A program made the translations under genes and the position numbers. The notes below the pieces were generated by a model. That model was not told where the DNA came from. It saw only the letters and a program-made list of their open reading frames with translations, and did no database searches. From Planctomycetota bacterium (lineage in GTDB: Bacteria > Planctomycetota > UBA1135 > GCA-002686595): 64,000 nt of DNA. Within the stretch, counting starts at the first letter, position 1. Every line of letters starts with the position of its first letter. Shown here in pieces: positions 1 to 10,100 of the stretch. Location: positions 91,719-155,718 of the forward strand of contig NZBA01000036.1 in assembly GCA_002686265.1 (NCBI GenBank), read 5' to 3'.

Positions 1-2
1 TT

Positions 3-752
3 GAGTGCGGGGGCGACGGGCGGGCGCGCCCTTCGTTGCGGCTCGTGCTGCCGGTGGACGGCGGCCTGCCCGTGGCCGCCGCGGCGCACGTGCAGGACGG
101 GCCGGAATGCGTCGGCGGCGCCCTGGCGTCGGTCGCCGAGCCCGCCCTGACCGCCGCCCTGTCGGGGGCCCTCGCGGCCGTCGTCGACGGTCCTTGGTGC
201 GCTCCTCCCGATCCGGGCTTGACCGTCGCCTGTGACCACCCCGAGAGCGTCGGCCTCGACCGCCTCTTCGCGGCTCGCGGAGCCCTGGGCGTCGCCGGAG
301 CTCCGGCGATCGTCGTCGATGCCGGCACGGCCCTGACCGTCGATGCCCTGACCACCGACGGAGCGGGCCACGCCGTCTTCGCCGGCGGAGCGATCGCACC
401 CGGCCCGCGCCTGTGGGCCGCGGCCCTGGCTGCCGGGGCCGCTCGCTTGCCCTCCGTCGATCCGCGGCCCGAGGCCCCGGCCCTGGGGCTGGACACCGAG
501 CGAGCCCTGATCGCGGGCTGCAGCGTGGGTTTCGTCGGCGCCGCCCGGGAGCTCGTGGAGTGCGTCGGCCGCGAGGCCGGCATCGTCGACGCTCCGTTGG
601 TCCTGACTGGAGGGGCGCGGGCGTTCCTCGGCGGTTCCACCGGCCTGGGGCGCGGCGGGCGACGCCTGATCGAGTGCGCGGATCTGGTGCACCGCGGCCT
701 CTTGGCCGCCGGCTGCAGCGAGGCGCTGGGCGAAGCCTGGGAGACGGCTTGA
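3..752 (+). CDS. coaX: Type III pantothenate kinase (5' partial)
   Basis: Phosphorylates pantothenate, the first committed step of coenzyme A synthesis. The reading frame is open to the left window edge, so the N-terminal DxGNT phosphate-binding motif is outside the window and a start cannot be set. Visible family landmarks are the ASVAEP segment (SSVVP in relatives), GLDRLFAARGA (the GxDR motif), VDAGTALTVD, which is the second Asp/Gly/Thr nucleotide motif, and GGAIAPG. This pattern is specific for the type III (CoaX) ASKHA-fold enzyme rather than CoaA. Its stop overlaps the TTG start of the next gene (TTGA), suggesting coupled translation. coaD of the same pathway lies 50 kb away in this window. 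Confidence 0.88.
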   Translation, partial: ECGGDGRARPSLRLVLPVDGGLPVAAAAHVQDGPECVGGALASVAEPALTAALSGALAAVVDGPWCAPPDPGLTVACDHPESVGLDRLFAARGALGVAGAPAIVVDAGTALTVDALTTDGAGHAVFAGGAIAPGPRLWAAALAAGAARLPSVDPRPEAPALGLDTERALIAGCSVGFVGAARELVECVGREAGIVDAPLVLTGGARAFLGGSTGLGRGGRRLIECADLVHRGLLAAGCSEALGEAWETA

Positions 753-1822
753 GCGTGCGCGCGGTCGAGCTCACGCCTCCGGGAACGGGCGCCGTGAGCG
801 TGCTGGAGGTCAGCGGCGCGGGCGCCTTGAACGCGGTTTCCGCCCTGGTGGGCGAGACCGACCTGCGCCCAGGCGACGTCCGCCTTGCGCGCCTGGGCTC
901 GGAGGGCGAGGCCCTGGACGAGGCCCTGGTCGTCGTGCGCGCGCCCGATCACCTCGAGCTGTGTCTGCACGGCAACCCACTCGTCGTGCGCGCGGTCCGC
1001 GAGGCCCTGGGCGGCGGGGGAGGCGGGCGGGAAGCGGGAGTTGCGTCCGGCGGGGAGCGCGCCTGGGCCGAGGAGCTGCTGGCGGACGCTCCCTGTGAAG
1101 CCGCCGCGCGCATCGTGCTCGACCAGCTCGGCGGCGCACTGGCCCGGGAGCTCGACCGTCTCTCGACCCAAGCCGATCCAGCGCGCCTCGCGGGAGCTCG
1201 GGAGCTGGCGGCGCGCTCGCGGGCGGCCCGCAGGGCCCTGGTACCCGCGCGCGTCGTCCTCGCGGGGCCGGTGAATGCGGGCAAGTCGACCTTGTTCAAC
1301 GCCCTGGTGGGGAGCGCGCGGACCATCGTCACGCCCGAGGAGGGCACTACCCGTGACGCCGTGCGCCAACGCACATGCCTGGGCGAGTGGCCGGTGGAGC
1401 TGATCGACACCGCCGGGGAGCGGGCGGAGCGTGACGCGTCCCGGGCGGCGGGGGCGGTGGAGCGGGCCGGCGTGGCCCTGGGCCGCGCCCTGCGCCCCCG
1501 GGCCGACCTGGTGATCTGGCTGGCACCCCCCGACTCGCGTCCACCCGTGGCGAGCGACGGCGAGCGGCGCGTGGTGGTGGCGAGCCGCGTCGACGAGCTG
1601 GCCCCCGAAGTCTCTCCGGGCGAGGGCATCAGCGCTCTACACCGGCCGCGGGAGGCGTGCGACCTGCTCGGCGCCCTTTTCCGTTCCGCCCTGGGGCTGG
1701 GGGAGCAAGCCTGGCAGGCGGGGCGCGGCGTGCTGCTCGATCCGGCCGCGCTGGCGGAGCTCGAGCGCGCCGTCGAGGGGGAGCCGGCGGATCTCGACCG
1801 CGTTCTCGCGGCCCTGGAGTGA
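749..1822 (+). CDS. Short divergent MnmE/TrmE-like GTPase
   Basis: About 357 residues against roughly 450 for MnmE, the tRNA wobble-uridine modification GTPase. The N-terminus (ELTPPGTGAVSVLEVSG, then GEALDEALVVVRAP and LHGNPLVVRAV) matches a shortened MnmE folate-binding domain, followed by a helical linker and a G domain with P-loop GPVNAGKST (173-181), TTRD, and DTAG (220-223). The G4 motif NKxD is replaced by SRVD (279-282), and the C-terminal FCIGK motif with its essential Cys is absent. The start is TTG at 749, overlapping the coaX stop; GTG at 755 is an alternative. The family assignment is firm, but retention of the modification reaction is doubtful, so no gene symbol is given. Confidence 0.75.
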   Translation: MSVRAVELTPPGTGAVSVLEVSGAGALNAVSALVGETDLRPGDVRLARLGSEGEALDEALVVVRAPDHLELCLHGNPLVVRAVREALGGGGGGREAGVASGGERAWAEELLADAPCEAAARIVLDQLGGALARELDRLSTQADPARLAGARELAARSRAARRALVPARVVLAGPVNAGKSTLFNALVGSARTIVTPEEGTTRDAVRQRTCLGEWPVELIDTAGERAERDASRAAGAVERAGVALGRALRPRADLVIWLAPPDSRPPVASDGERRVVVASRVDELAPEVSPGEGISALHRPREACDLLGALFRSALGLGEQAWQAGRGVLLDPAALAELERAVEGEPADLDRVLAALE

Positions 1823-1947
1823 GCCCGGCCCTCTCCCGACCGCGTCCGCCGTTGTCGGCGCGTTCCTCACGCGGTATTCTCCCCTCTCAGGTGCAGCTGG
1901 CGGGCGGCACTCTCCCGCTGCGAGGGAGGCGTGCGCCCCGCTTTCCC

Positions 1948-3294
1948 ATGAGCCCGATCCGACACCTGGTTTCCATCGACGACCTCTCCATCGCGGAGAT
2001 GCGCCGGCTGTTCGAGCGGGCGCGCGAGTTCTCGGTCGAGCCTCAGAGCTGGTCGCACCTCTGCCGAGGTCGGATCTCCGCCTCCCTGTTCTACGAGTCC
2101 TCGACGCGCACCCGCCTCTCCTTCGAGTCGGCCATGCTGCGCCTGGGCGGGGGCGTGATCACGGCGGCGGACATGGGGAACTCCAGCGCGTCGAAGGGCG
2201 AGTCCCTGGCGGACACGGTGCGCGTCGTGGGGGGCGCCTACGCGGACCTGGTCGTCTTGCGCCACTCCAGCGAAGGCGCGGCGCGCCTGGCGACCGAGTA
2301 CTCTTCGGTGCCGGTGATCAACGGCGGCGACGGTTCCCACGAACACCCGACCCAGACCCTCTGCGACCTGTACAGCCTGTGGGTCGAGCGCGGCCGCATC
2401 GAGGGCCTCGACGTCGTGTTGGCCGGCGATCTGCGCTACAGCCGCACGATCCACTCCTTCGCCTACGCCCTCGCGCGCTTCGGCGCGAACGTCGTCTGCG
2501 TGCCCCAGCCGGGGTTCGAGATGCCCGAGTACGTCGTCCGGCGCCTGCGGGAGGAGTTCGCCATCGAGCCCATGCGCGCCAATGCCTCGCGCCTCGGGGA
2601 GCTCGCCTCGACCTCGGACGTCGTCTACCTGACGCCGCAGAAACCGCACCAGCTCTCCCTGTTCACCGATGCCAAGGGGTGGAAGGTCGGGCGCGTGGAC
2701 GCGGTCTACATGACGCGGCCGCAGACCGAACGGCACCCCACCGATCCCTCGGATCCGACCTCCTACATGCAGCTGGGCAAGCGCGCCATGAGCGCGGACT
2801 CCCTGCGCGACGCCGTGGTCATGCACCCCCTGCCGCGCCGGGACGAGATCAGCGCGGACATCGACGCCGACCCGCGCAGTATCTACTTCAAGCAGGCGGC
2901 GCGCGGGGTCCCCCTGCGCATGGCCTTGCTCGCGGCGATGCTGGGGGAGATCGAAGTCCTCGATCCCGAGCAGCCGCGCGGGGCGGAGGTCCACCCGATC
3001 CCCGAGGGCGATAATCCCTGCGAGGCACCTTCCTGTATCTCACGCACCGAGGAGCGCCACGTGACGCCGCGCGTCCGCTTCCAGGGGCGCGCGCCGCACC
3101 GGCCGGCCTGTGCGTTCTGCAGCAACGACCTCACCTTCGCCTTCGTGGGCTGCACGACCACGCGCCACTACCACGCCGCCGACTCGCCCGCCGTGCGCCA
3201 GATCCGCCCCGACCATCAGGTCTTCTTCCCCGACGCCGCGGCCGCCGAGGCCCTCGGCTTCGTGCGCGGGGCGCAGCCGAGCCCCATTGCCTGA
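1948..3294 (+). CDS. pyrB: Aspartate carbamoyltransferase fused to PyrI-type zinc domain
   Basis: Condenses carbamoyl phosphate with aspartate in pyrimidine synthesis. The catalytic chain (residues 1 to about 335 of 448) shows SSTRTR (51-56), HPTQT (133-137) and HPLPRR (293-298). ATG 1948 is chosen because it begins the family's usual N-terminus; the open frame upstream is not homologous. After a short linker comes C358-x4-C363-ISRTE, then C388-x2-C391. Spacing and flanking residues match the zinc site of the E. coli regulatory chain PyrI (C-x4-C-IS, C-x2-C). The allosteric nucleotide domain of PyrI is missing. The last 50 residues (FVG...HYH...IRPDH...F...A.GF) resemble an Ada-type metal-binding module that has lost its cysteines. 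PyrBI fusions are known in other bacteria; this truncated form is unusual. Confidence 0.93.
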   Translation: MSPIRHLVSIDDLSIAEMRRLFERAREFSVEPQSWSHLCRGRISASLFYESSTRTRLSFESAMLRLGGGVITAADMGNSSASKGESLADTVRVVGGAYADLVVLRHSSEGAARLATEYSSVPVINGGDGSHEHPTQTLCDLYSLWVERGRIEGLDVVLAGDLRYSRTIHSFAYALARFGANVVCVPQPGFEMPEYVVRRLREEFAIEPMRANASRLGELASTSDVVYLTPQKPHQLSLFTDAKGWKVGRVDAVYMTRPQTERHPTDPSDPTSYMQLGKRAMSADSLRDAVVMHPLPRRDEISADIDADPRSIYFKQAARGVPLRMALLAAMLGEIEVLDPEQPRGAEVHPIPEGDNPCEAPSCISRTEERHVTPRVRFQGRAPHRPACAFCSNDLTFAFVGCTTTRHYHAADSPAVRQIRPDHQVFFPDAAAAEALGFVRGAQPSPIA

Positions 3295-3910
3295 CCGAGC
3301 CCCGCGGGCCTCCACGGCGACCCTTGGCGCGGGGTGAGCGATTCTGCACGCTCGGTCGGGTCGGGTGGGCGATCCTGCGCGGTCGGGGGTCGCCGGTCGG
3401 GGGGGGTGGATTCCTCGTAAATCCCTGTAGCGGACGGTGTTGAGTGCAATACAGGCCTTGTTCGACAGGCGGCACGGCGCTTGCTGAGGGGAGGTGCCGA
3501 GCCGAATCTCGGACTCCGCTCCAGGCACCCCTACCGAACTCCATGCCGCTTCTTCGCAGAACGCGATACCACGAACTCGATCGACCCGGCAAACTGCCCG
3601 GCGGGCGCGTTGCGTGCGGCGAACGATGCCTGCGACGGACTTGGCCCGACCGACTGTCCCCGCCCCTGTCCCTGCCCCTTTCCCCGCCCCCGCCCCCGTC
3701 CCGATCCTCCCCGTCCGCCACCTCCGCTGTCGCACAGACTCCCCTGACTTACCTGGTGCAGAGAAGCCGTCACCGGCCGGACTTCCCCTGGAGAATGCTC
3801 CGTGCCACCGGGAGAGGGAGCGTGACTCCCCGCCGGGGTGGACCGCCCGGCGTCGAACGATCTCACTGGAACGAAACCGCTCAGTTGCTGCGTCCGGCCG
3901 CCTGCCGGCC
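3295..3910. other. Long gene-free gap with G-rich and C-rich tracts
   Basis: No convincing gene in about 615 bases; short open frames here lack homology-like features. It holds G-rich runs on the + strand near 3355-3411 and a long C-run tract at 3658-3713 (runs of 3-5 C separated by 1-4 bases), whose complement has many G-runs and could form a G-quadruplex. A possible inverted repeat CCCCGCG (3300-3306) / CGCGGGG (3328-3334) just after pyrB could act as a weak terminator. The promoter of the lipoprotein gene at 3911 presumably lies here, but I could not pick out a clear -35/-10 pair. Confidence 0.5.
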
Positions 3911-6900
3911 ATGACACACCTCCTCGTGAACATGAACCAATCTGCCTCACCCATCCGCTTCCGCGCACCGTCCACCGCAGTGGCCCTGACGGGCCTCGCC
4001 CTCGCCCTCTTGCTCGGCGCGTGCGGAACAGGCTCGGCCACGCCCATCGGAACCTCGGCCGGCGAGCCCGGCGAGAACGTCGAGCACTCCGCGGGTAGCG
4101 GTATGCGCTCGCAGTCGTTCTTCGTCGAGGAGAACCGCCGCGGGCAGGCGAGCGAGATGAAGATCAAGAGCGTCCTCTGGGGCCGCTTGGTGGACGTCTA
4201 CGACTCGAACGGCTCGCTGCAGCAGGTCGACTACCCGGTGGGGGAGGACATCCGCACCAGCGCCGACTACACGGTCTCGACCAACCCGGTCACCGAGAAG
4301 GCGCAGGTGATCATCAACGCCGAGGCCGGGAGCGTGGAGTTCGTGCAGCTGCTCGATGCTCTCGACACCAACCTGACGCCCGTGCAGGAGAAGAGCCTCG
4401 ACCCCAGCGAACTGCCGCCCTTCTCGGTGATGGCGCGTAACGCGGCCATGGTCGTGGTCTTCGACGACATCCTGGATCCGCGCTTCGAGGCCGGCGTGTG
4501 GGTGGACAGCTACGCCGGGCTGCTGCTCGACCCCATCACGGGCGTGCTGAACCCGCAGGCGATCCGATTCATGACCGACTACCCGCCCGACCAGCCCTTC
4601 GAGGCGCGGGTGATCCTCGACCCCAACCACGGGGACCTGGCAGACTACGACGGCGACGGCGTGCTGGAGTTCCACTCCACGCGCGTGATCCTCGACGCCA
4701 CGGTCTCCGACAGCGAGGCCTCGGAGTCGCTCCTGCCGGTGAACTCCCTCGGCCTGCCGCCGAGCATCACGACCCAGGAGCCCAACATGGTCGTGCGCAT
4801 CCCCACGCGCCTGGATGCGTCCCTGGGCCAGAACGTGATCCTGACCAACCCGACCGGGCACGCCTGCGCCTTCTTCTCCAACGGCCCCAACGACCCCGGC
4901 TCCTACACCAACGACGTCGTCCGAGCCTTCCGCTCGGGCGGGGACACGCAGATCACCGGCGACCTCAACAACGGCTTCCTGCTCGACGAGGAGAAGCCGC
5001 GCGTCATGGGCCAGCTGGCGGTCGAGTTCAGCGGGAACCCGGTTCCGATCCCGGGCGTTACCGACGGCTACACCCTGCCCCAGATGAGCTTCTCCGTGCC
5101 GGCCTGCGCGACCACCCTGAAGCCGGGTTTCGACGTGATCACCAAGGCCGGCCTCAAGGCGCTCATCCTTGGCTTCGGGGCCCAGAGCGGCTCGGAAGTG
5201 ACCTTCGTGCAAGTGCAGGTCCTCGCTCCCGCGGGCGGGGTGTTGACCCCGGGCGCGGCCCAGTTGCAGACCTCCTTCGACCCGGCGACCGACGTACCGT
5301 CCTGCTTCGTGCGCTTCTCGCCCAACGCCTCCGCGCCGCCGGCGAGCGACGTCTCCAACGACGCCCACGCGATCGTGTTCTTCAGCGAACCGATGGATCC
5401 GACCTCGCTGACGTCGTTCGACAACTTCACCGTCACCCGCGTCCAATCCAACCCGACCGCCTTCGACCTGATCGTCGGGCAGGTGCTGCCGGACACGACC
5501 CTGCGGGAGTACAAGTTCGTTCCCACCCTCCCGTTCACGCACCAGCTCGGCCTGGACGAGGGCTACTACCTGAACCTCGCCAGTGGCGACGACGGCCCGA
5601 CGGACCTGGCGGGCAACCCCCTCGATGAGGCCCTCAGCCAGGTCCTGTTCCAGCTCGATCCGACCGAGGGTTCGGAGTCCAACGGCGGCGTGGCCCTGCG
5701 CTTCGCCGGCACCGATGAGCTGTACGGGGACACCTTCCCCGAGCTCCGCGCCGGGCAGATCCTCTACAACCTGAGCCGCGAGGTGATCCTGCCGCGCCCG
5801 GTGAACCGCTTCTCGGTCGCAGCCGACCGCGACAAGCCCGTGCCGAGCGTGATGACGCCCTTCCCGCTCGGTGTGCAGACTCCGCTCTCGCCCCTTGGGA
5901 GCAAGATGCAGACCCTGTGGCGCTACTGTGATCTGGGCTTCTCGGTCACCGACGAGACCAACATCAACATCGATATCGAGGGCATCGCCTGGGCTCCGAT
6001 CGGCGCGGCGGTCGTCTCCGACGCCTACGACGAGTTTCAGATCGCCCTGACGCACTCGATCTTCCAGCCCGACGAGATCCTCAATCCGATGTCGGGGTTC
6101 CCGAACTACCCCAACTCCGGCCTGGTCAAGACCTACGCCAACAACGTCCTCGACAACGACAACGCGCCTTTCGAGGTCGTCCACCCGCGCGACCGGGGCT
6201 ACGCGGTCAACCCCGCGGACCTGTTCCAGGCGGAGTCGGGCACGCTGATGATGCCCTGGCCCATGAACAAGGGAATCTCCGCCGAGGAGTACAGCTACTG
6301 GACCTGGCGTGACACCTCCGTACTGAAGAAGGGGGCACCGATCGGCGCCGGCGCGATGTTGGCGATCGAGGTGAGCGTGCTCGGCACGGGAACGCAGGGC
6401 GTGCCCTATCCGACGGGCCAGGTGCCGACCGCAGGTCTGCCGGTCCTGATGGAGTTCCGCTGCTATCCCGACGACGGCGGTCTGGGCCTGAACTCCTTCG
6501 ACATCTCCCTGGCGTCGAACTCCTCGGCGCGGCCCAACTTCCGTGCCTTCTCCACCGGCGGCTACGATCAGAACAACCTGCCGGTGATCCGTGATCCCGA
6601 CCTGGAGAACGAGGCCAACGGCGGTTTCAACCCCAACAGCAACCCGCCGGGGGCGATCACCCAGGGGATCGACAACTCCTTCTACATCGGACAGCTCGAG
6701 CTGGTCACCCGCATCAGCCGCGTACACACGATCTGGTTCGACACTGGCTTGCAGTCGCCCGCCTACAGTGGCGGCGCCTTCAATACGCCCAACCCGGTCG
6801 TGGAGCCCGGGCCCGGCGACCAGCCGGCGGGGACCCAAGTCGTGCTCGCCTACCGCGGTGCGACGGTGATCACGGGTACGGACCCGGGCCTCGTACCGGA

Positions 6901-7129
6901 TGACATCACCACCAACGCGGGGAAGCTGGACCTCTACGGAGATCCGGTCACGGTTCCCACGCCCGAACCGAGCGCGCCGGTCTTTCTGAACAACGACAGC
7001 TCATGGCAGAGCCAGATGAGCGAAGTCGACGGCGCCAAGGCTTTCCAGGTGCGCGTCAGCTTCATCTCCAACCCGATTTCCAGCAAGACTCCTGAACTCT
7101 CGGCCCTCGGCTTCGCGTGGCAGGACTAG
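3911..7129 (+). CDS. Giant lipoprotein with SbsA/Big_5-like domains
   Basis: About 1072 residues. The N-terminus ends in LALLLGAC, a lipobox placing the lipidated Cys at residue 38 (31 if ATG 3932 is the start). The mature part is exported and rich in Asp, Asn and Pro. A segment around residue 178 (MVVVFDDILDPRF) and a clearer one near 480 (AIVFFSEPMDPTSL) fit the bacterial Ig-like SbsA/Big_5 pattern. The rest appears beta-rich with no recognisable catalytic motif. It is followed 5 bases later by another lipoprotein of similar type, so the two are probably co-transcribed. A role in surface or envelope structure is inference. Confidence 0.8.
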   Translation: MTHLLVNMNQSASPIRFRAPSTAVALTGLALALLLGACGTGSATPIGTSAGEPGENVEHSAGSGMRSQSFFVEENRRGQASEMKIKSVLWGRLVDVYDSNGSLQQVDYPVGEDIRTSADYTVSTNPVTEKAQVIINAEAGSVEFVQLLDALDTNLTPVQEKSLDPSELPPFSVMARNAAMVVVFDDILDPRFEAGVWVDSYAGLLLDPITGVLNPQAIRFMTDYPPDQPFEARVILDPNHGDLADYDGDGVLEFHSTRVILDATVSDSEASESLLPVNSLGLPPSITTQEPNMVVRIPTRLDASLGQNVILTNPTGHACAFFSNGPNDPGSYTNDVVRAFRSGGDTQITGDLNNGFLLDEEKPRVMGQLAVEFSGNPVPIPGVTDGYTLPQMSFSVPACATTLKPGFDVITKAGLKALILGFGAQSGSEVTFVQVQVLAPAGGVLTPGAAQLQTSFDPATDVPSCFVRFSPNASAPPASDVSNDAHAIVFFSEPMDPTSLTSFDNFTVTRVQSNPTAFDLIVGQVLPDTTLREYKFVPTLPFTHQLGLDEGYYLNLASGDDGPTDLAGNPLDEALSQVLFQLDPTEGSESNGGVALRFAGTDELYGDTFPELRAGQILYNLSREVILPRPVNRFSVAADRDKPVPSVMTPFPLGVQTPLSPLGSKMQTLWRYCDLGFSVTDETNINIDIEGIAWAPIGAAVVSDAYDEFQIALTHSIFQPDEILNPMSGFPNYPNSGLVKTYANNVLDNDNAPFEVVHPRDRGYAVNPADLFQAESGTLMMPWPMNKGISAEEYSYWTWRDTSVLKKGAPIGAGAMLAIEVSVLGTGTQGVPYPTGQVPTAGLPVLMEFRCYPDDGGLGLNSFDISLASNSSARPNFRAFSTGGYDQNNLPVIRDPDLENEANGGFNPNSNPPGAITQGIDNSFYIGQLELVTRISRVHTIWFDTGLQSPAYSGGAFNTPNPVVEPGPGDQPAGTQVVLAYRGATVITGTDPGLVPDDITTNAGKLDLYGDPVTVPTPEPSAPVFLNNDSSWQSQMSEVDGAKAFQVRVSFISNPISSKTPELSALGFAWQD

Positions 7130-7134
7130 ACGTG

Positions 7135-10100
7135 ATGTTCCCCCGATCCAAGCAGGACACCAACGGCAATACGAACGACATGATGCAGACCCATCGAGCG
7201 CTCTGGACTACCTCCGCCGCCGCCCTCGGCACCGGCCTCCTTGCGATCGGTTGCAGCGGCGGCTCGCTGGACGCCGATGAGGCGGCCGCCGGGCTGTTCA
7301 CGCTCCAGAGCGTTTCCGTCGCGGAAGGGCAAACCTGGCAGATCAACCGCCCGATCACCTTCACCTTCTCCCACGCGGTCGACTTCGACAGCGTGAACAT
7401 GAACACCATCAGCATCGCCCAAGTCAGCGGCGGGCCGGCGGTGGGAACGTATACGGTGGACCCCGCGGATCCGCGCAAGGTCACGTTCCAGCCGACCTGC
7501 CCGACCGCCGGAGACTTCTCCGACGCCGGCTTGATCCCGGGTGGGATCGACTACCGGATTTCCGTTCCGGAAGACGGGAACGGAGCGGGCACCGTCCTGT
7601 CCGCTGGCGGGTCCGTATTGCGGGACGGGCACACCATGTCGTTTTTCACTCCCGTCTCGGAGATCCTGACCGACCTCTTCCTCGATCCCCAGACAGGTCC
7701 GCCCGCGCCTCTCGAGGGCTACGTGGACGCTGACGGGATCGTCCAGGGCACGCGCCTGGAGACCGGCGGCGGTAGCGCGATCCTGCCCTTCGTCATCGAT
7801 CCCACCGGCGAGGGCAACTTGGGCGTTTTCGAGATCCCGCTCAACCTCTACAGCGATACCGAATCCCGGGTGGAGGTCCTCGTCGAGGTCAACCAGCCCG
7901 TCAGCCCGACGGACGAGAACATCAGCCAGGACAGGCTCCAGATCCAGTTCGAGGAGGCGACCGGGTCCTGGGTTACTTTCCCTACGCGCGTGTCGCTCGA
8001 TGCCAACTGCACCGAGACGGGGGCCGTCCTGCGGCTCACGCCCCTGGGAGTGCTGCCCCAGAACCGCAACCTGCGGGTGATCGTGAAGCCCGAGTTCGAG
8101 GACCTCGTGGGGGATCGGAACATCCTCCCCCTCGAGGACTTCGCGGTCATGAAGAGCTCCACCTTCACGGAGGGCGGTGAGGCGGTGGACTACGCAGACG
8201 ACTTCTTCGAGGACTTCGTCTTGAGCGGCGGTGACGTGGGCTCGTTCGAGGATGTCGAAGCGACATTCGACACCCCGCGGGCGGAGTGGGGCGAGATCTC
8301 GCCCGGCGTGTACGGCGTGCGACCCTCGTTCGACTTCGACGGAACCGGCGGCCCGGGTGGCGATTTTGATTGGCACATCCCGTCCAACCAGACCGTCATT
8401 CTCGACACCACCTCGACCCTGATCATCGGCGGTCCCGGCGGCGTACCGACGGCGACGCAGCTGGTGATCAACGGCATCGTGAACATCCGCGACCTCTACA
8501 TTCCCGAGAACTCGGTACTCAAGGTGCAGGGGCCGAACCCGGCCGTCCTCCTTTGCGCGGGAGAGGTGCGGATCGAAGGCGAGTTGGACATCTCCGGCAA
8601 CAACGCCAAGCCGGTCTTCACCCTCAACACGCCCTTCCAACCGGAGCCGGGCGCATCTGGCAACGGCGGCGGTGGCGCGGGCGGCACCGGCAGCTACCTG
8701 ACGAACCAGGTCACCCCGCGGGGCGGCAACGGCTTCGGCGCCTTCGACACCCCCGGCGCGGGAGGCCAGGGCGGGGAGAGCGGCTGGAACTCGAACACGG
8801 GCAACTACGGCCAGTTCCGCGGCGCCGCCGGGGGCGGTGGCGGGACCCTCGGCTTGGACGTGGTGCTCGCCGACGGATGCAATGACCAGATGACCCTGGG
8901 ACTCGACGCGGAGAACGGCTTCGCGGGTCACCCCTCGGCCAACGCGGCGACGCGTCCTGGGGAGACGCTGCCCTGGGGCGGCTTCGCGGCGGACCGTCCC
9001 TTCACGGACATCAACGGGACAGGTGACGACTTCTGGGGCACGATGCGCAAGGACTTCGGCACCGAGGACGAGGAGCTCGTCGAGGGTGAGCTGATCCAGC
9101 CCTGGCCGGCGTCCGGCGGCGGCGCCGGCGGCGATGCGACGCGCGCCACCGAGTACCCGCCCTCGGAGCTGTTGAACAGCGACCAGGACAAAGGCTGCGG
9201 CGGCGGCGGTGGTTCCGGCGCCTTGACGGTCCTCGCCCTGGGCAAGATCAGCATGGGGATCAACGGCAAGATCACCGCCCGCGGAGGCCACGGGTCCGGC
9301 GGCGAGAACACCAACTACGTCAACCGCATCGGAGGGGGCTCGGGTGGAGGCGCCGGAGGTCACATCATCCTGCAGACCGCCCAACATATCGACCTCTCCG
9401 AGCTGCCGCAGAACGGCAACCCCAACGCGGCCCCGTCGATCCTGGCGCGCGGCGGACAGGGGGGCGCGGGCTACAACAACGCGGGCGGGGCGGACGACAA
9501 CGAGCTGACCCCGCAAGCCGACGCCCACCACACCGGTGGGGGGGGCGACAACCCCTTCGAGGAACCCCTGCCTCCGCAGTGCGCCGTGCAGACTGGGATC
9601 GTCGTATCCGCGGGCGGTGACGGCGGCCCGGGCCTGATTCAGTTCCACGTGGGCACCCTGCCCGATGACGTGATCGGCCCGTCCGATGACTCGGGCCTCG
9701 TGCGCGATGCGGTCAAGCCGGCCCCGGTCGGTTACGACATCGGGACGGGTTCGGGAGACGCGGACTGGGTGAATCAGCTCCTGCCGATCTTCGGTCGCCT
9801 CTCCAAGGCCCAGTCCAAGTGGATCCCGTTGGGCGGGGCGAGCATCAACCCCGATGACCCGAATGACCCGGATCCGATCCAGTTCCTCTTCGAGGGGACC
9901 GACCCGGCCACGGGGCTGGTGGAGTCGACGGAGGAGGTCGTGGAGAACCTCCCGGCCATCCTCGCGCCGGCAGCGGCGGTCGAGTCCGAAGGCCTCCCCG
10001 ACATCGGCGCGGACGGACGCACGATGCTCTTGGACGCCGCTGAGCTGGCGCTGGGAGACGAGGTCTATCGCCGCAACCCGAACCTGTTCCGCCTCTTCCG

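Noticed and set aside
1657..1947. N-terminal extension of PyrB to 1657
   Set aside because: The upstream codons overlap the MnmE-like gene in another frame and are Arg/Ala/Gly-rich without homology. ATG 1948 begins the conserved sequence.
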